A stretch of 64,000 nucleotides of DNA from Methanocatella intestini (GTDB lineage: Archaea; Methanobacteriota; Methanobacteria; Methanobacteriales; Methanobacteriaceae), in the NCBI RefSeq assembly GCF_002252585.1, contig NZ_NQLD01000002.1. One strand, 5' to 3'. Of the stretch, positions 1 to 9,840 are shown one piece after another (the stretch's first letter is position 1; every line of letters begins with the position of its first letter). Below the pieces are notes generated by a model. The model made no database searches and was not told the origin of the DNA. It worked only from the letters and a program-made list of their open reading frames with translations. Made by a program: the position numbers and the translations under genes.

Positions 1-2820
1 TCTAATTTCACTAACAATATTAAGAATTATAAGAATGGTGATCGTTTAGTTGGTGCTATTGCTACTATTGGTGATGCTACAATTTCCGATTCTTACTTTG
101 TTAATAATGCTGGCCGTTGGGGTGGAGCTATTACTACTTCTGGCGCTTTGATTGCTGGTGATGATGTAAATACTTTAACTGTATCTGGTTCTACTTTTAA
201 AGAGAATGGCGGATTGTATGGTGCAGGTATTTTTGTATGGGGATCTGACTTTATTGTGTCTGATTGTGTATTTGATAAGAATACTGCATTTGGTAAAGGT
301 GATATGACTCCTAATAATAACAATGGAGCAGCTATTGAAGTAACTGATACTAATAAAGCTATTGCTGGAACTATTACTGGTTCTAAATTTATTAATAATA
401 AAGCTCAGTATGGTGGAGCTATTGATATTTGTGAAGGTAACATTAAAATTACGGATTCAGAATTTGTTAATAACTCTGCTGATGTTGAAGGTGGAGCTAT
501 TGATATTAATACTGTTAATGGTAATCCTGAAGTTTTAATTTCCGATTCTAAATTCATTAACAATAGCGCATCCTATGGTGGTGCTATAGTTAATGTGAAA
601 GATTTAACTGTTAGGAATACTGAATTTGTTAACAATAATCCTGATGCCATATTTAATTATGTTGGCTTTGGAGGCAACCTTGATTTAGGTATTGAGAATT
701 TCACTGATTTGCAAAATGCTATTGGTCTTGTTACCGGTACTTTAACTCTTAATCAAAATGTTGTAATGACTGATGATGAAGCTGCTAACTTTGTAAATGG
801 TGTAGTTATTAATAAGAATATTAGAATTGATGGTAAAGGTCATACTATTGATGCTAGGGATTTAGGTAGGATTTTCAGTATTGGTGAAGGATTTACTGTT
901 ACTTTAACTAATGCTACTTTAATTAATGGTAAAGCTGATAAGGGTGGGGCTATTTATAATGATGGTTCTTTAACTTTAAGTGATGTTAAATTAAGTGATA
1001 ATGCTGCTGATAGTTATGGTGGTGCTGTATTCAACAATGGTCATTTAGTTGTTTCTGATTCTGTATTTGATTCTAATGATATTGTTAATCGTGGTAGTGC
1101 TAGTGTTGATTATGGTGGTGCAGCGATTTATAATTGGAAAGAGGGCACATTAAAAGTAACTAATTCTAATTTTACTAATAATATTAAGAATTATAAGAAT
1201 GGTGATAATTTAGTTGGTGCTATTACTACTATTGGTAATGCTACTGTTAGTGGTTCTAACTTTGTTAATAACTCTGGCCGTTGGGGTGGAGCTATTTCAG
1301 CTACTGGTGCTGAATTAAGGAAAAATTCAAGTACTTTAACAGTATCTAATACTATATTTAGGGATAATGCTGCTTTATATGCTGGTGCTGTTTACATATG
1401 GGGATCTAATTACAATATAGCTGATTGTGTATTTGATAACAATACTGCGTTTGGTAAAGGTAATATGACTCCAAATAATAATAATGGTGGTGCTCTTGTT
1501 GTATCTCAAGTAAGTAAATTCAATGAACCAATCACTGGTACTATTTCCGGTTCTAAATTTACTAATAATAAAGCTCAATATGGTGGTGCTGCTTACTTCA
1601 ATAAAGGATTTGTAACTATTACTGATTCCGTATTTGAAAATAACATAGCTACTGCTGAAGGTGGAGCTGTTGGCTTTTCTCGTGCAAGTGTTAAAGATTT
1701 ACTTGTATCAATAAATAATTCTTCATTTGTAGGTAATAAAGCACCTGTTGCTGGAGCTATTTTTACAAATGTTGATTCAAAGATTACAAATTCAAACTTC
1801 ACTAAAAACACAGCATCAAAAGGTGGAGCTGTTTTAAATGAGAATGGTGCAAAATTAACTGTTGATAATTCTACATTTAAAGATAATGCTGCTGATAGTT
1901 ATGGTGGTGCTGTATTAAACAATGGTGAATTGATTGTTACTAACTCTGTATTTGATGCTAATGATATTTTTAATCGTGGTTCTGCTGGTGTTGATCATGG
2001 TGGAGCTGCTATCTACAACTGGGAAAATGCTAAATTAGATATTTCAAAATCTAACTTTACAAACAATATTAAAAACTATGTAAATGGTGATCGTTTAGTT
2101 GGTGCTGTAACTACTATTGGTAATGCTACTATTCGTGATTCTTACTTTGTTAATAACTCTGGCCGTTGGGGTGGAGCTTTAGCTGCAACTGGTGGAGTAT
2201 CTGGCAGTGCTATAAACACTATTAGTGTAGATGGAACTAAATTTGTTAACAACACAGCTTTATATGGTGGAGCAATGTTTGTATGGGCATCTAATTACAC
2301 TATTTCCAACTCTGTATTTGATAACAATTCAGCATTTGGTAAAGGTGATATGAGTCCTAATGACAATAATGGTGGAGCACTTATAGTAACTCAGGATAAT
2401 ATACCTGTTTCAGGTAAAATAGTTAACTCTAATTTCACTAATAACAAAGCTCAATATGGTGGAGCTGCTTGGATTAATGAAGGAACTGTTGATATTGACG
2501 GTTCTAACTTTATAAACAACACAGCTACTACTGCTGCTGGAGCTATTGGATTTGATTCACAATATACTAAAATTATCGCTACTGTTGATTCTTCTAAATT
2601 TGTAAACAATACTGCAGGTTCTTATGCTGGAGCTATTTATAATCTTGGTGATTTAACAGTTTCCGGTTCAGAATTTGACAATAATAAAGCACAATTTGGA
2701 GATATTATTTACAATAATAAGATTTACAATAAGGAAGGTATCTTAAGTATTAATGGTAACAAGTATAGTAATTACACTGAAAACAAAGCTCCAATTATTA
2801 ATATTGGTGATATAAATACT
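1..2820 (+). repeat. beta-helix coding repeats with long-period copies
   Basis: The segment coding for NNIKNY..NGD.LVGAI recurs at about 10, 1173 and 2059, each time followed by a block coding for NN(S/A)GRWGGA. This shows that roughly 0.9-1.2 kb blocks of beta-helix sequence were duplicated, in addition to the short solenoid repeats. Copies differ mostly at synonymous positions. Confidence 0.7.
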
Positions 2821-5800
2821 ATTTCAAGTACTGGTGGAATAATTGTAACTGTTTTAGATAATAAAACTGTAAATGTTTGTTACGGTGATGTTGTAACTTT
2901 ACATGCTACTGTTGTTGCTGATGGTGTTCTTGTAGCTGGTCAAAAATTATTCTTCGTTATTGATAATGTTGAGTATATAGCAAATAGTTTAGGAAACGGT
3001 TCTTATATTGCATCTTATGAAGTAAAAGATGTTGGTAGTAAAACAGTCGGCATTGTTTATGACGGATCAGATGTTAATATTAAAACAGGTATGTTAAATA
3101 TATCAAAAGCAAATCCTGATTTAACTGTTGGTGCATTAAATATTACTGTTGGAGATCTTGAAATAATTACTGTAACCGGACCTAAAGATGCAACTGGTCT
3201 TATAACTTTAACTTTAAATGGTATTGATTATATATTGCCTATTTACAATGGCGAAGCTAAATTCTACTTCCAAGATTTAGCTTACGGTACTTATGATGTA
3301 TCTGCAAGTTATTCTGGCGATAATCATTATGTAGCTGCTGAAAACTCAACAGTCTTTAAAGTAGATAAAGTTTTAGCTAACTTAAAAATAAATGTTGAAG
3401 ATATTACTTTTGGTGAAAACGGACTTGTTATAATCACTTTACCTTCTGATATTGACGGTTCAGTAGTTACTGTTAATGTAAATGGTAAAGTTTATCCTGT
3501 AACTGTTGAAAATGGATTTGCAAAACTTCCATTACGTGAATTAAATGCTGGTGATTATACTATATCTGCAGTATTTGCAGGTAATGATAAATACTTGCCT
3601 GGTGTAAGCAATGCTTTATTAACTGTATCTAAAGCTGACCCTGCATTAAATGTATTTATTTTAGATGTTGATTATTATGGCGCATTTAACATTAATGTTG
3701 CTTTAACTGGTGTAGATGCTATTGGTTTAAATGGGGATGTGATTGTTACTGTTAATGGTAAAGATTACACTGTAAATGTCGTTAATGGTAAAGGTAATGT
3801 TACTGGTGTTAAATTAGCTGCTGGTACTTATGATTTCACTGCTAAATTCGCAGGTAGTGATAATTATAATGATGTTAGTGATTCCGGTAATTTCAAAGTT
3901 AATAAGGTAGATTCTGCTATTGATGTTGCGGTTAGTGATATTAAAGTTGGTGAAGATGCTGTTATTACTGTTAAATTATTTAGTGATGCTACTGGTAGTG
4001 TAACTGTTACTGTAAATGGTAAAGATTATACTGAACCTGTTGTTAATGGTGTAGTTAATGTAAAAGTGTCTGGTCTTAAAGCTGATACTTATGATGTAGC
4101 TGTTAAATATTCTGGTGATAACAATTATAATGATGCAGTTGCTACTTCCAGCTTTACTGTGTCTAAAGTTGATCCTACCATGGATGTAACTGCTGATGAC
4201 ATTGTCTTTGGTGAAGATTTAACTGTTAACGCTGTTTTACCTGCTGATGCTACTGGTGAAGTAGTTATCACTGTTGATGGTGTAGATTATCCTGTAGCTA
4301 TTGTTGATGGTAAAGCTACTGGAACTATTAGTGGTTTAGCTGCTGGTGATTACACTGTATCTGTTAAATATGCTGGTGATGATAAATACGCTGGTGTTGA
4401 AGTTACTGAAGTTGTTAATGTTGCTAAAGCAGATGCTGTTTTAGGTGTTGTTATTGCTGATGTTGATTATGGCAATGGATTTGTTATTGAAGCTACCTTA
4501 ACTGGTGTTAATAATGCTCCTTTATCTGGTAATGTGATTGTTACTGTTAATGGTAAAGAATATACTGTTGTAGTTAATGATGATGGTAAAGGTATTGCTA
4601 CTGGTGATAAATTAGCTGCACGTACTTATGGTTTTGCTGCTGTTTGGGCAGGAAATGATAATTATAATATTGTTACTGAAAACGGTGATTTCAAAGTTAA
4701 TAAGGTAGATTCTGCTATTGATGTTGCGGTTAGTGATATTAAAGTTGGGGAAGATGCTGTTATTAGTGTTAAATTAGCTGATGATGCTACTGGTGAAGTA
4801 GTTATCACTGTAAATGGTGAAGATTACACTGCAGCTATTGAAAATGGTGTAGCTACTGTAACTGTATCTGATCTTAAAGCTGGTGATTACACTGTAGCTG
4901 TTAAATATGCTGGTGACAACAATTATAATGGAGCAACTGGCAGTGCTGAATTTAGTGTATCTAAAATAACTCCGGACATGGATGTAACTGTTAATAACAT
5001 TGTATTTGGTGAAGATTTAACTGTTAATGCTGTTTTACCTGCTGATGCTACTGGTGAAGTAGTTATTACTGTAAATGGTGAAGATTACACTGCAGCTATT
5101 GAAAATGGTGTAGCTAGTGTAACTGTATCTGATCTTAAAGCTGGTGATTACACTGTAGCTGTTAAATATGCTGGTGATAACAATTATAATGCAGTTGATG
5201 TTACTAAAGGTGTTAATGTTGCTAAAGCAGATGCTGCTTTAAATGTTATTATTAATAATGTAGATTATGGTAATGTATTTACTGTTAATGCTGTTTTAAC
5301 TGGTGTTAATAATGCTCCTTTAGATACTAATATAATTGTAACAGTTAATGGTAAAAACTACATTGTAGCTATTGTTAATGGTAAAGGTACTTTCCATGCT
5401 GATAAATTAGCTGCTGGATCTTATAACTTCAATGCTAGATTCGCAGGAAGCAATAATTATAATGAAGTTAGTGATTCTGGTAAATTCAATGTTTATAAAG
5501 TAGATTCTGCTATTGATGTTGCTGTTAGTGACATTAATGTCGGCGAAGATGCTGTTATTAATGTTAAATTAGCTGATGATGCTACTGGTGAAGTAGTTAT
5601 TACTGTAAATGGTGAAGATTACAATGCAGCTATTAATAATGGTGTAGCTAGTGTAACTGTATCTGATCTTAAAGCTGGTGATTACACTGTAGCTGTTAAA
5701 TATGCTGGTGATAACAATTATAATGCTGTAGTTGCTACTTCCAGTTTTACTGTGTCTAAAGTTGATTCTACTATGGGTGTAACTGTTGATGATATTGTAT

Positions 5801-7188
5801 TTGGTGAAGATTTAACTGTTAACGCTGTTTTACCTGCTGATGCTACTGGTGAAGTAGTTATCACTGTCGATGGAACTCCATATACTGCAACTATTATCGA
5901 TGGTAAAGCTACTGGAACTATTAAAGATTTAACTGCTGGTGATTACATTGTATCTGTTAAATATGCTGGTGATGATAAATACGCTGGTGTTGAATTTACT
6001 GGTGTTGTTAATGTTGCTAAAGCAGATGCTGTTTTAGGTGTTGTTATTGCTGATGTTGATTATGGTAATGGTTTTGTTATTGAAGCTACCTTAACTGGTG
6101 TTAATGGTGCTCCTTTAACTGGTGATGTGATTGTTACTGTTAATGGTAAAGAATATACTGTTGAAGTTGCTGCTGATGGTAAAGGTATTGCTACTGGTGA
6201 TAAATTAGCTGCACGTACTTATGGTTTTGCTGCTGTTTGGGCAGGAAATGATAATTACAATATTGTTACTGAAAACGGTGATTTCAAAGTTAATAAAGTA
6301 GATTCATCTATTGATGTTGCTGTTGATACTATTGACTTTGGTGAAGATGCTGTTATTAGTGTTAAATTAGCTGCTGATGCTACTGGTGAAGTAGTTATTA
6401 CTGTAAATGGTGAAGATTACACTGCAGCTATTGAAAATGGTGTAGCTAGTGTAACTGTATCTGATCTTGAAGCTGGTGATTTCACTGTAGCTGTTAAATA
6501 TGCTGGTGACAACAATTATAATGGAGCAACTGGCAGTGCTGAATTTAGTGTACTTAAAATAACTCCGGACATGGATGTAACTGTTGATAGTGCTGTATTT
6601 GGTGAAGATTTAACTGTTGTTGCTGTTTTACCTGCTGATGCTACTGGTGAAGTAGTTATTACTGTTAATGGTAAAGATTACTCTGTAGTTATTGAAAATG
6701 GTGTAGCTAGTGCAACTGTTCCTGGTATTAACGCTGGTTATTACACTATTGTTGTTAAATATGCTGGTGATAACAATTATAATGCAGTTGATGTTACTAA
6801 AGGTGTTAATGTTGCTAAAGCAGATGCTGCTTTAAATGTTATTATTAATAATGTAGATTATGGTAATGTATTTACTGTTAATGCTGTTTTAACTGGTGTT
6901 AATAATGCTCCTTTAACCGGTGATGTGATTGTTACTGTTAATGGTAAAGATTACACTGTAAACGTCGTTAATGGTAAAGGTAATGTTACTGGTGTTAAAT
7001 TAGCTGCCGGATCTTATGATTTCACTGCTAAATTCGCAGGTGATAATAATTATAATGCAGTTAGTGATTCAGGTAAATTCAATGTTAATAAGGTAGATTC
7101 TGCTATTTATGTTGCGGTTAGTGTATTAAAGTTGGGGAAGATGCTGTTATTACTGTTAAATTACTTAGTGATGCTACTGGTAATGTAA
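1..7188 (+). CDS. giant adhesin-like surface protein, 5'-truncated by window, part 1 (before frameshift)
   Basis: The frame is open from base 1, so the gene begins upstream of the window. About 940 residues (to roughly base 2820) are short beta-helix repeats with recurring GGAI/GGAV and NN(T/S)A motifs, as in Chlamydia PMP/NosD-like solenoids. After that come Ig-like (Big_3-type) domains of about 90 residues with motifs such as VTVNGKDYT and YAGDNNYN. This architecture is typical of Methanobrevibacter adhesin-like proteins, which are secreted and thought to act at the cell surface; any binding partner is unknown. The frame is lost after base 7123, where one base is missing relative to the otherwise identical repeat at about 3937, and a nonsense tail runs to the stop at 7188. 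The true protein continues in another frame to 9701. Confidence 0.85.
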   Translation, partial: SNFTNNIKNYKNGDRLVGAIATIGDATISDSYFVNNAGRWGGAITTSGALIAGDDVNTLTVSGSTFKENGGLYGAGIFVWGSDFIVSDCVFDKNTAFGKGDMTPNNNNGAAIEVTDTNKAIAGTITGSKFINNKAQYGGAIDICEGNIKITDSEFVNNSADVEGGAIDINTVNGNPEVLISDSKFINNSASYGGAIVNVKDLTVRNTEFVNNNPDAIFNYVGFGGNLDLGIENFTDLQNAIGLVTGTLTLNQNVVMTDDEAANFVNGVVINKNIRIDGKGHTIDARDLGRIFSIGEGFTVTLTNATLINGKADKGGAIYNDGSLTLSDVKLSDNAADSYGGAVFNNGHLVVSDSVFDSNDIVNRGSASVDYGGAAIYNWKEGTLKVTNSNFTNNIKNYKNGDNLVGAITTIGNATVSGSNFVNNSGRWGGAISATGAELRKNSSTLTVSNTIFRDNAALYAGAVYIWGSNYNIADCVFDNNTAFGKGNMTPNNNNGGALVVSQVSKFNEPITGTISGSKFTNNKAQYGGAAYFNKGFVTITDSVFENNIATAEGGAVGFSRASVKDLLVSINNSSFVGNKAPVAGAIFTNVDSKITNSNFTKNTASKGGAVLNENGAKLTVDNSTFKDNAADSYGGAVLNNGELIVTNSVFDANDIFNRGSAGVDHGGAAIYNWENAKLDISKSNFTNNIKNYVNGDRLVGAVTTIGNATIRDSYFVNNSGRWGGALAATGGVSGSAINTISVDGTKFVNNTALYGGAMFVWASNYTISNSVFDNNSAFGKGDMSPNDNNGGALIVTQDNIPVSGKIVNSNFTNNKAQYGGAAWINEGTVDIDGSNFINNTATTAAGAIGFDSQYTKIIATVDSSKFVNNTAGSYAGAIYNLGDLTVSGSEFDNNKAQFGDIIYNNKIYNKEGILSINGNKYSNYTENKAPIINIGDINTISSTGGIIVTVLDNKTVNVCYGDVVTLHATVVADGVLVAGQKLFFVIDNVEYIANSLGNGSYIASYEVKDVGSKTVGIVYDGSDVNIKTGMLNISKANPDLTVGALNITVGDLEIITVTGPKDATGLITLTLNGIDYILPIYNGEAKFYFQDLAYGTYDVSASYSGDNHYVAAENSTVFKVDKVLANLKINVEDITFGENGLVIITLPSDIDGSVVTVNVNGKVYPVTVENGFAKLPLRELNAGDYTISAVFAGNDKYLPGVSNALLTVSKADPALNVFILDVDYYGAFNINVALTGVDAIGLNGDVIVTVNGKDYTVNVVNGKGNVTGVKLAAGTYDFTAKFAGSDNYNDVSDSGNFKVNKVDSAIDVAVSDIKVGEDAVITVKLFSDATGSVTVTVNGKDYTEPVVNGVVNVKVSGLKADTYDVAVKYSGDNNYNDAVATSSFTVSKVDPTMDVTADDIVFGEDLTVNAVLPADATGEVVITVDGVDYPVAIVDGKATGTISGLAAGDYTVSVKYAGDDKYAGVEVTEVVNVAKADAVLGVVIADVDYGNGFVIEATLTGVNNAPLSGNVIVTVNGKEYTVVVNDDGKGIATGDKLAARTYGFAAVWAGNDNYNIVTENGDFKVNKVDSAIDVAVSDIKVGEDAVISVKLADDATGEVVITVNGEDYTAAIENGVATVTVSDLKAGDYTVAVKYAGDNNYNGATGSAEFSVSKITPDMDVTVNNIVFGEDLTVNAVLPADATGEVVITVNGEDYTAAIENGVASVTVSDLKAGDYTVAVKYAGDNNYNAVDVTKGVNVAKADAALNVIINNVDYGNVFTVNAVLTGVNNAPLDTNIIVTVNGKNYIVAIVNGKGTFHADKLAAGSYNFNARFAGSNNYNEVSDSGKFNVYKVDSAIDVAVSDINVGEDAVINVKLADDATGEVVITVNGEDYNAAINNGVASVTVSDLKAGDYTVAVKYAGDNNYNAVVATSSFTVSKVDSTMGVTVDDIVFGEDLTVNAVLPADATGEVVITVDGTPYTATIIDGKATGTIKDLTAGDYIVSVKYAGDDKYAGVEFTGVVNVAKADAVLGVVIADVDYGNGFVIEATLTGVNGAPLTGDVIVTVNGKEYTVEVAADGKGIATGDKLAARTYGFAAVWAGNDNYNIVTENGDFKVNKVDSSIDVAVDTIDFGEDAVISVKLAADATGEVVITVNGEDYTAAIENGVASVTVSDLEAGDFTVAVKYAGDNNYNGATGSAEFSVLKITPDMDVTVDSAVFGEDLTVVAVLPADATGEVVITVNGKDYSVVIENGVASATVPGINAGYYTIVVKYAGDNNYNAVDVTKGVNVAKADAALNVIINNVDYGNVFTVNAVLTGVNNAPLTGDVIVTVNGKDYTVNVVNGKGNVTGVKLAAGSYDFTAKFAGDNNYNAVSDSGKFNVNKVDSAIYVAVSVLKLGKMLLLLLNYLVMLLVM

Positions 7189-7890
7189 CTGTTAATGTAA
7201 ATGGTAAAAATTACAATGGAACTGTTATCAATGGTATGGCTAATGTAGAAGTGTCTGGTCTTAAAGCTGATACTTATGATGTAGCTGTTAAATATTCTGG
7301 TGATAACAATTATAATGATGCAGTTGCTACTTCCAGCTTTACTGTGTCTAAAGTTGATCCTACTATGGATGTAACTGTTGATGGCATTGTATTTGGTGAA
7401 GATTTAACTGTTGAAGCTGTTTTACCTGCTGATGCTACTGGTAAAGTAGTTATTGTTGTTGATGGAACTTCATATACTGCAAATATTACTGATGGTAAAG
7501 CTACACAAGTTGTTAAAGATTTAACTGCTGGTTATCACACTGTTGGTGTCAAATACGGTGGTGATGATAAATATAATGATGTTGTAGTTGACGGATTTGT
7601 AATTGTTGATAAAGCACAACCTGTTTTAGGTGTTGTTATTGCTGATGTAAATTACGGCAATGAATTTGCTATTGAAGCTACCTTAACTGGTGTTAACAGT
7701 ACTCCTTTAAATGGTAATGTAATTGTTACTGTTAATGGTAAATTCTATGTTGTGAATGTTACTGACGGTAAAGGTACTTTAACTGGTGTTAAATTAGCTG
7801 CAGGTACTTATGGATTTACTGCTGTTTGGGCAGGAAATGATAATTATGCTGCTGTTGATGAAAACGGTGATTTCAAAGTTAATAAATTAA
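3640..7890 (+). repeat. higher-order Ig-domain repeat, period about 795-798 bp
   Basis: The sequence coding KVDSAIDVAV recurs at 3907, 4705, 5500, 6298 and 7093, with a diverged copy at 7887. Spacings are 798, 795, 798, 795 and 794 bases, the last being one short because of the frameshift. Each unit of about 265 residues holds three Ig-like domains. The first domain alternates between two versions (LNVIINNVDYGN-like and LGVVIADVDYGN-like), so the true period is a two-unit block of about 1.59 kb. Confidence 0.8.
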
Positions 7891-9701
7891 ACTCAACTGT
7901 TGCAGTTAATGCTGATGACATTAAAGTTGGTGAAAATGTAACAGTAAGTGTAAATGTGCCTTCTGATGCTACAGGTAATGTGATTGTTACTGTTGACGGT
8001 AAAGATTACACTGTAGCTATTGTAGATGGTAAAGCAGTTAAAACAATATCTGATCTTAAAGCAAACAATTACACTGTAACTGTTAAATACGATGGTGACA
8101 ACAATTATAATGCTAATCAGAACACAACCAAATTCACAGTATCCAAAATATCTGACTATAATATGAACATTACTGTTCCTGGTGATGTTAAAGTTGGAGA
8201 AGATGCTGTTATTATAGTAAACGTTCCTAAAGATGCTTCAGGTAATGTTACTGTTAGTGTTGGTAAAGATGTTTATAATGCTGTAATTAGTAATGGTTCT
8301 GCTAAAGTTGTTGTTTCTGGTTTAGGTGCTGGTGTTTATAATGTTTCAGCTAATTTCACTGATGACAAATATGCACAAAACAAAGCTAATGCAACTGTAG
8401 TTGTATCTAAAGTAACTGATTATAACATGAACATTACTGTTCCTGAATTTAAAGAAGGAGTAAACTCTACTATTAGTGTGGATTTACCTAAAGATGCAAC
8501 TGGAACAGTTACTGTTGAAATCGACGGTAAAAAATACACTGCAAATGTAACTAACGGAACTGCAAAAGTAAATATCCCTGCTTTAAGTGCTGGAAATCAT
8601 AATATCACTACAACTTACTCTGGTGATGCTAAATATGATTCCATGACTAAAAAAGGAAACATAACTGTAATTCCAAATGTAAACTTAGATGTTAATGATG
8701 TTGTAATGTTTTACCATGATGGAACCCGTTTAGTTGCTAAATTAACAGATTCTCAAGGTAAACCAATAGTTAATGCTACTATATACTTCAATATTAATGG
8801 TGTGGACTATGCTAAATCTACTGATGATAATGGTACTGCATCTATGGGTCTTAATTTAGATTCCAATGTATATGCAGTAACTGTAACTTATAATGGATCT
8901 GATATCTACAGTAAAATCTCCAAAAATGTTACTGTTACTATTAATCCAAGTATCATAGCTAAAGATTTAGTTAAAATGTATCAAAATGATACTAAATTCT
9001 ATGCTAAATTCATTGGCAGTGATGGAAAAGCATTAGTTAACACTACTGTCAGATTTAACATTCACGGTGTATTCTACAATAGAACTACTAATGATGATGG
9101 TATTGCTGAGTTAGGTATTATGTTAAGACCTGGAAATTATATTTTAACTGCTTACAACCCTGTAACTGGTGAAGAACAAGGATTTAACATAACCGTAAAA
9201 TCATTAATCGTGCAAAATGACTTAACCAAATATTACTTAAACGCTTCCAAATTTGAGGCAACTATCTATGATAAAAACGGAAGCTTAGCAGTAAACAAAA
9301 CTGTAACTTTCAACATTCATGGAGTATTCTATACTAGAAGCACTGATGATAAAGGTGTAGTAAGTTTGGGAATCAGTTTAAGACCTGGAGAATATATCAT
9401 TACAACAATATATGAAGGATTAGCTGTAGGTAACAATATAACTGTTTTACCTACTTTAGTTACCCGTGACCTTAATATGACTCATGAAGATGGCAGTAAC
9501 TTCACTGCACAAACACTAGATGGTCAAGGTAAACCATTAGCTAACCAAAATGTAACATTTAACATAAATGGTGTGTTCTATAATAAAGTCACTGATGAAA
9601 ATGGTGTTGCTTCATTAGCTATGAGATTAATGAGTGGAAAATACATTATTACATCTTACTGGAATGATTTCCAAACAGGAAACACAATAATAATATCTTA
9701 A
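7125..9701 (+). CDS. giant adhesin-like surface protein, part 2 (after frameshift): Ig-like and C-terminal repeats
   Basis: This is the continuation of the preceding adhesin gene, open in frame 3 from base 7125. The first ATG is at 7236 but it has no role as a natural start, because the Ig-like repeat runs straight through it. Ig-like domains continue to about 8680. Four C-terminal repeats of about 85 residues follow, with the core FNIHGVFYxRxTDDxG and LRPGxYIxT. The same repeat occurs in the two other adhesin-like genes of this window. The protein ends without a visible membrane anchor or sorting motif. Together the two parts encode more than 3,200 residues within the window. I am confident that the two parts are one gene. 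Whether the break is real or a base-calling error is open. Confidence 0.8.
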   Translation: MKVGEDAVITVKLLSDATGNVTVNVNGKNYNGTVINGMANVEVSGLKADTYDVAVKYSGDNNYNDAVATSSFTVSKVDPTMDVTVDGIVFGEDLTVEAVLPADATGKVVIVVDGTSYTANITDGKATQVVKDLTAGYHTVGVKYGGDDKYNDVVVDGFVIVDKAQPVLGVVIADVNYGNEFAIEATLTGVNSTPLNGNVIVTVNGKFYVVNVTDGKGTLTGVKLAAGTYGFTAVWAGNDNYAAVDENGDFKVNKLNSTVAVNADDIKVGENVTVSVNVPSDATGNVIVTVDGKDYTVAIVDGKAVKTISDLKANNYTVTVKYDGDNNYNANQNTTKFTVSKISDYNMNITVPGDVKVGEDAVIIVNVPKDASGNVTVSVGKDVYNAVISNGSAKVVVSGLGAGVYNVSANFTDDKYAQNKANATVVVSKVTDYNMNITVPEFKEGVNSTISVDLPKDATGTVTVEIDGKKYTANVTNGTAKVNIPALSAGNHNITTTYSGDAKYDSMTKKGNITVIPNVNLDVNDVVMFYHDGTRLVAKLTDSQGKPIVNATIYFNINGVDYAKSTDDNGTASMGLNLDSNVYAVTVTYNGSDIYSKISKNVTVTINPSIIAKDLVKMYQNDTKFYAKFIGSDGKALVNTTVRFNIHGVFYNRTTNDDGIAELGIMLRPGNYILTAYNPVTGEEQGFNITVKSLIVQNDLTKYYLNASKFEATIYDKNGSLAVNKTVTFNIHGVFYTRSTDDKGVVSLGISLRPGEYIITTIYEGLAVGNNITVLPTLVTRDLNMTHEDGSNFTAQTLDGQGKPLANQNVTFNINGVFYNKVTDENGVASLAMRLMSGKYIITSYWNDFQTGNTIIIS

Positions 9702-9704
9702 TTT

Positions 9705-9741
9705 GGGAGATTTTAATTAATCTCTCTTTTTTCTTTTTTTT
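9705..9741 (+). terminator. hairpin and T-run terminator after the adhesin gene
   Basis: GAGATT at 9707-9712 pairs with AATCTC at 9719-9724 and is followed by a T-rich run to 9741. It lies four bases after the adhesin stop codon. Confidence 0.65.
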
Positions 9742-9810
9742 AACAAGTTCTTTACTTTAAAATTAAATTACACTACTTTTTGATTAGTTTTCACATGCTC
9801 TTATTAAACA

Positions 9811-9818
9811 TTTATAAA
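9811..9818 (+). promoter_or_regulatory. TATA box for hef
   Basis: TTTATAAA lies 23 bases before the hef ATG. With archaeal TATA-to-start spacing this predicts a very short or absent leader, in keeping with the lack of a ribosome binding site there. Confidence 0.45.
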
Positions 9819-9840
9819 CATTCAGTTACTATGTTCTATC

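Noticed and set aside
93..323. Antisense ORF inside the giant adhesin, and similar minus-strand ORFs at 1375-1578 and 1593-1811
   Set aside because: Mirror-image reading of a low-complexity repeat; no start signal, no recognisable protein, wholly inside a real gene.
3907..7120. Regularly spaced repeats resembling a CRISPR array
   Set aside because: Units are about 800 bases, coding and in frame, with no short direct repeats or unique spacers.
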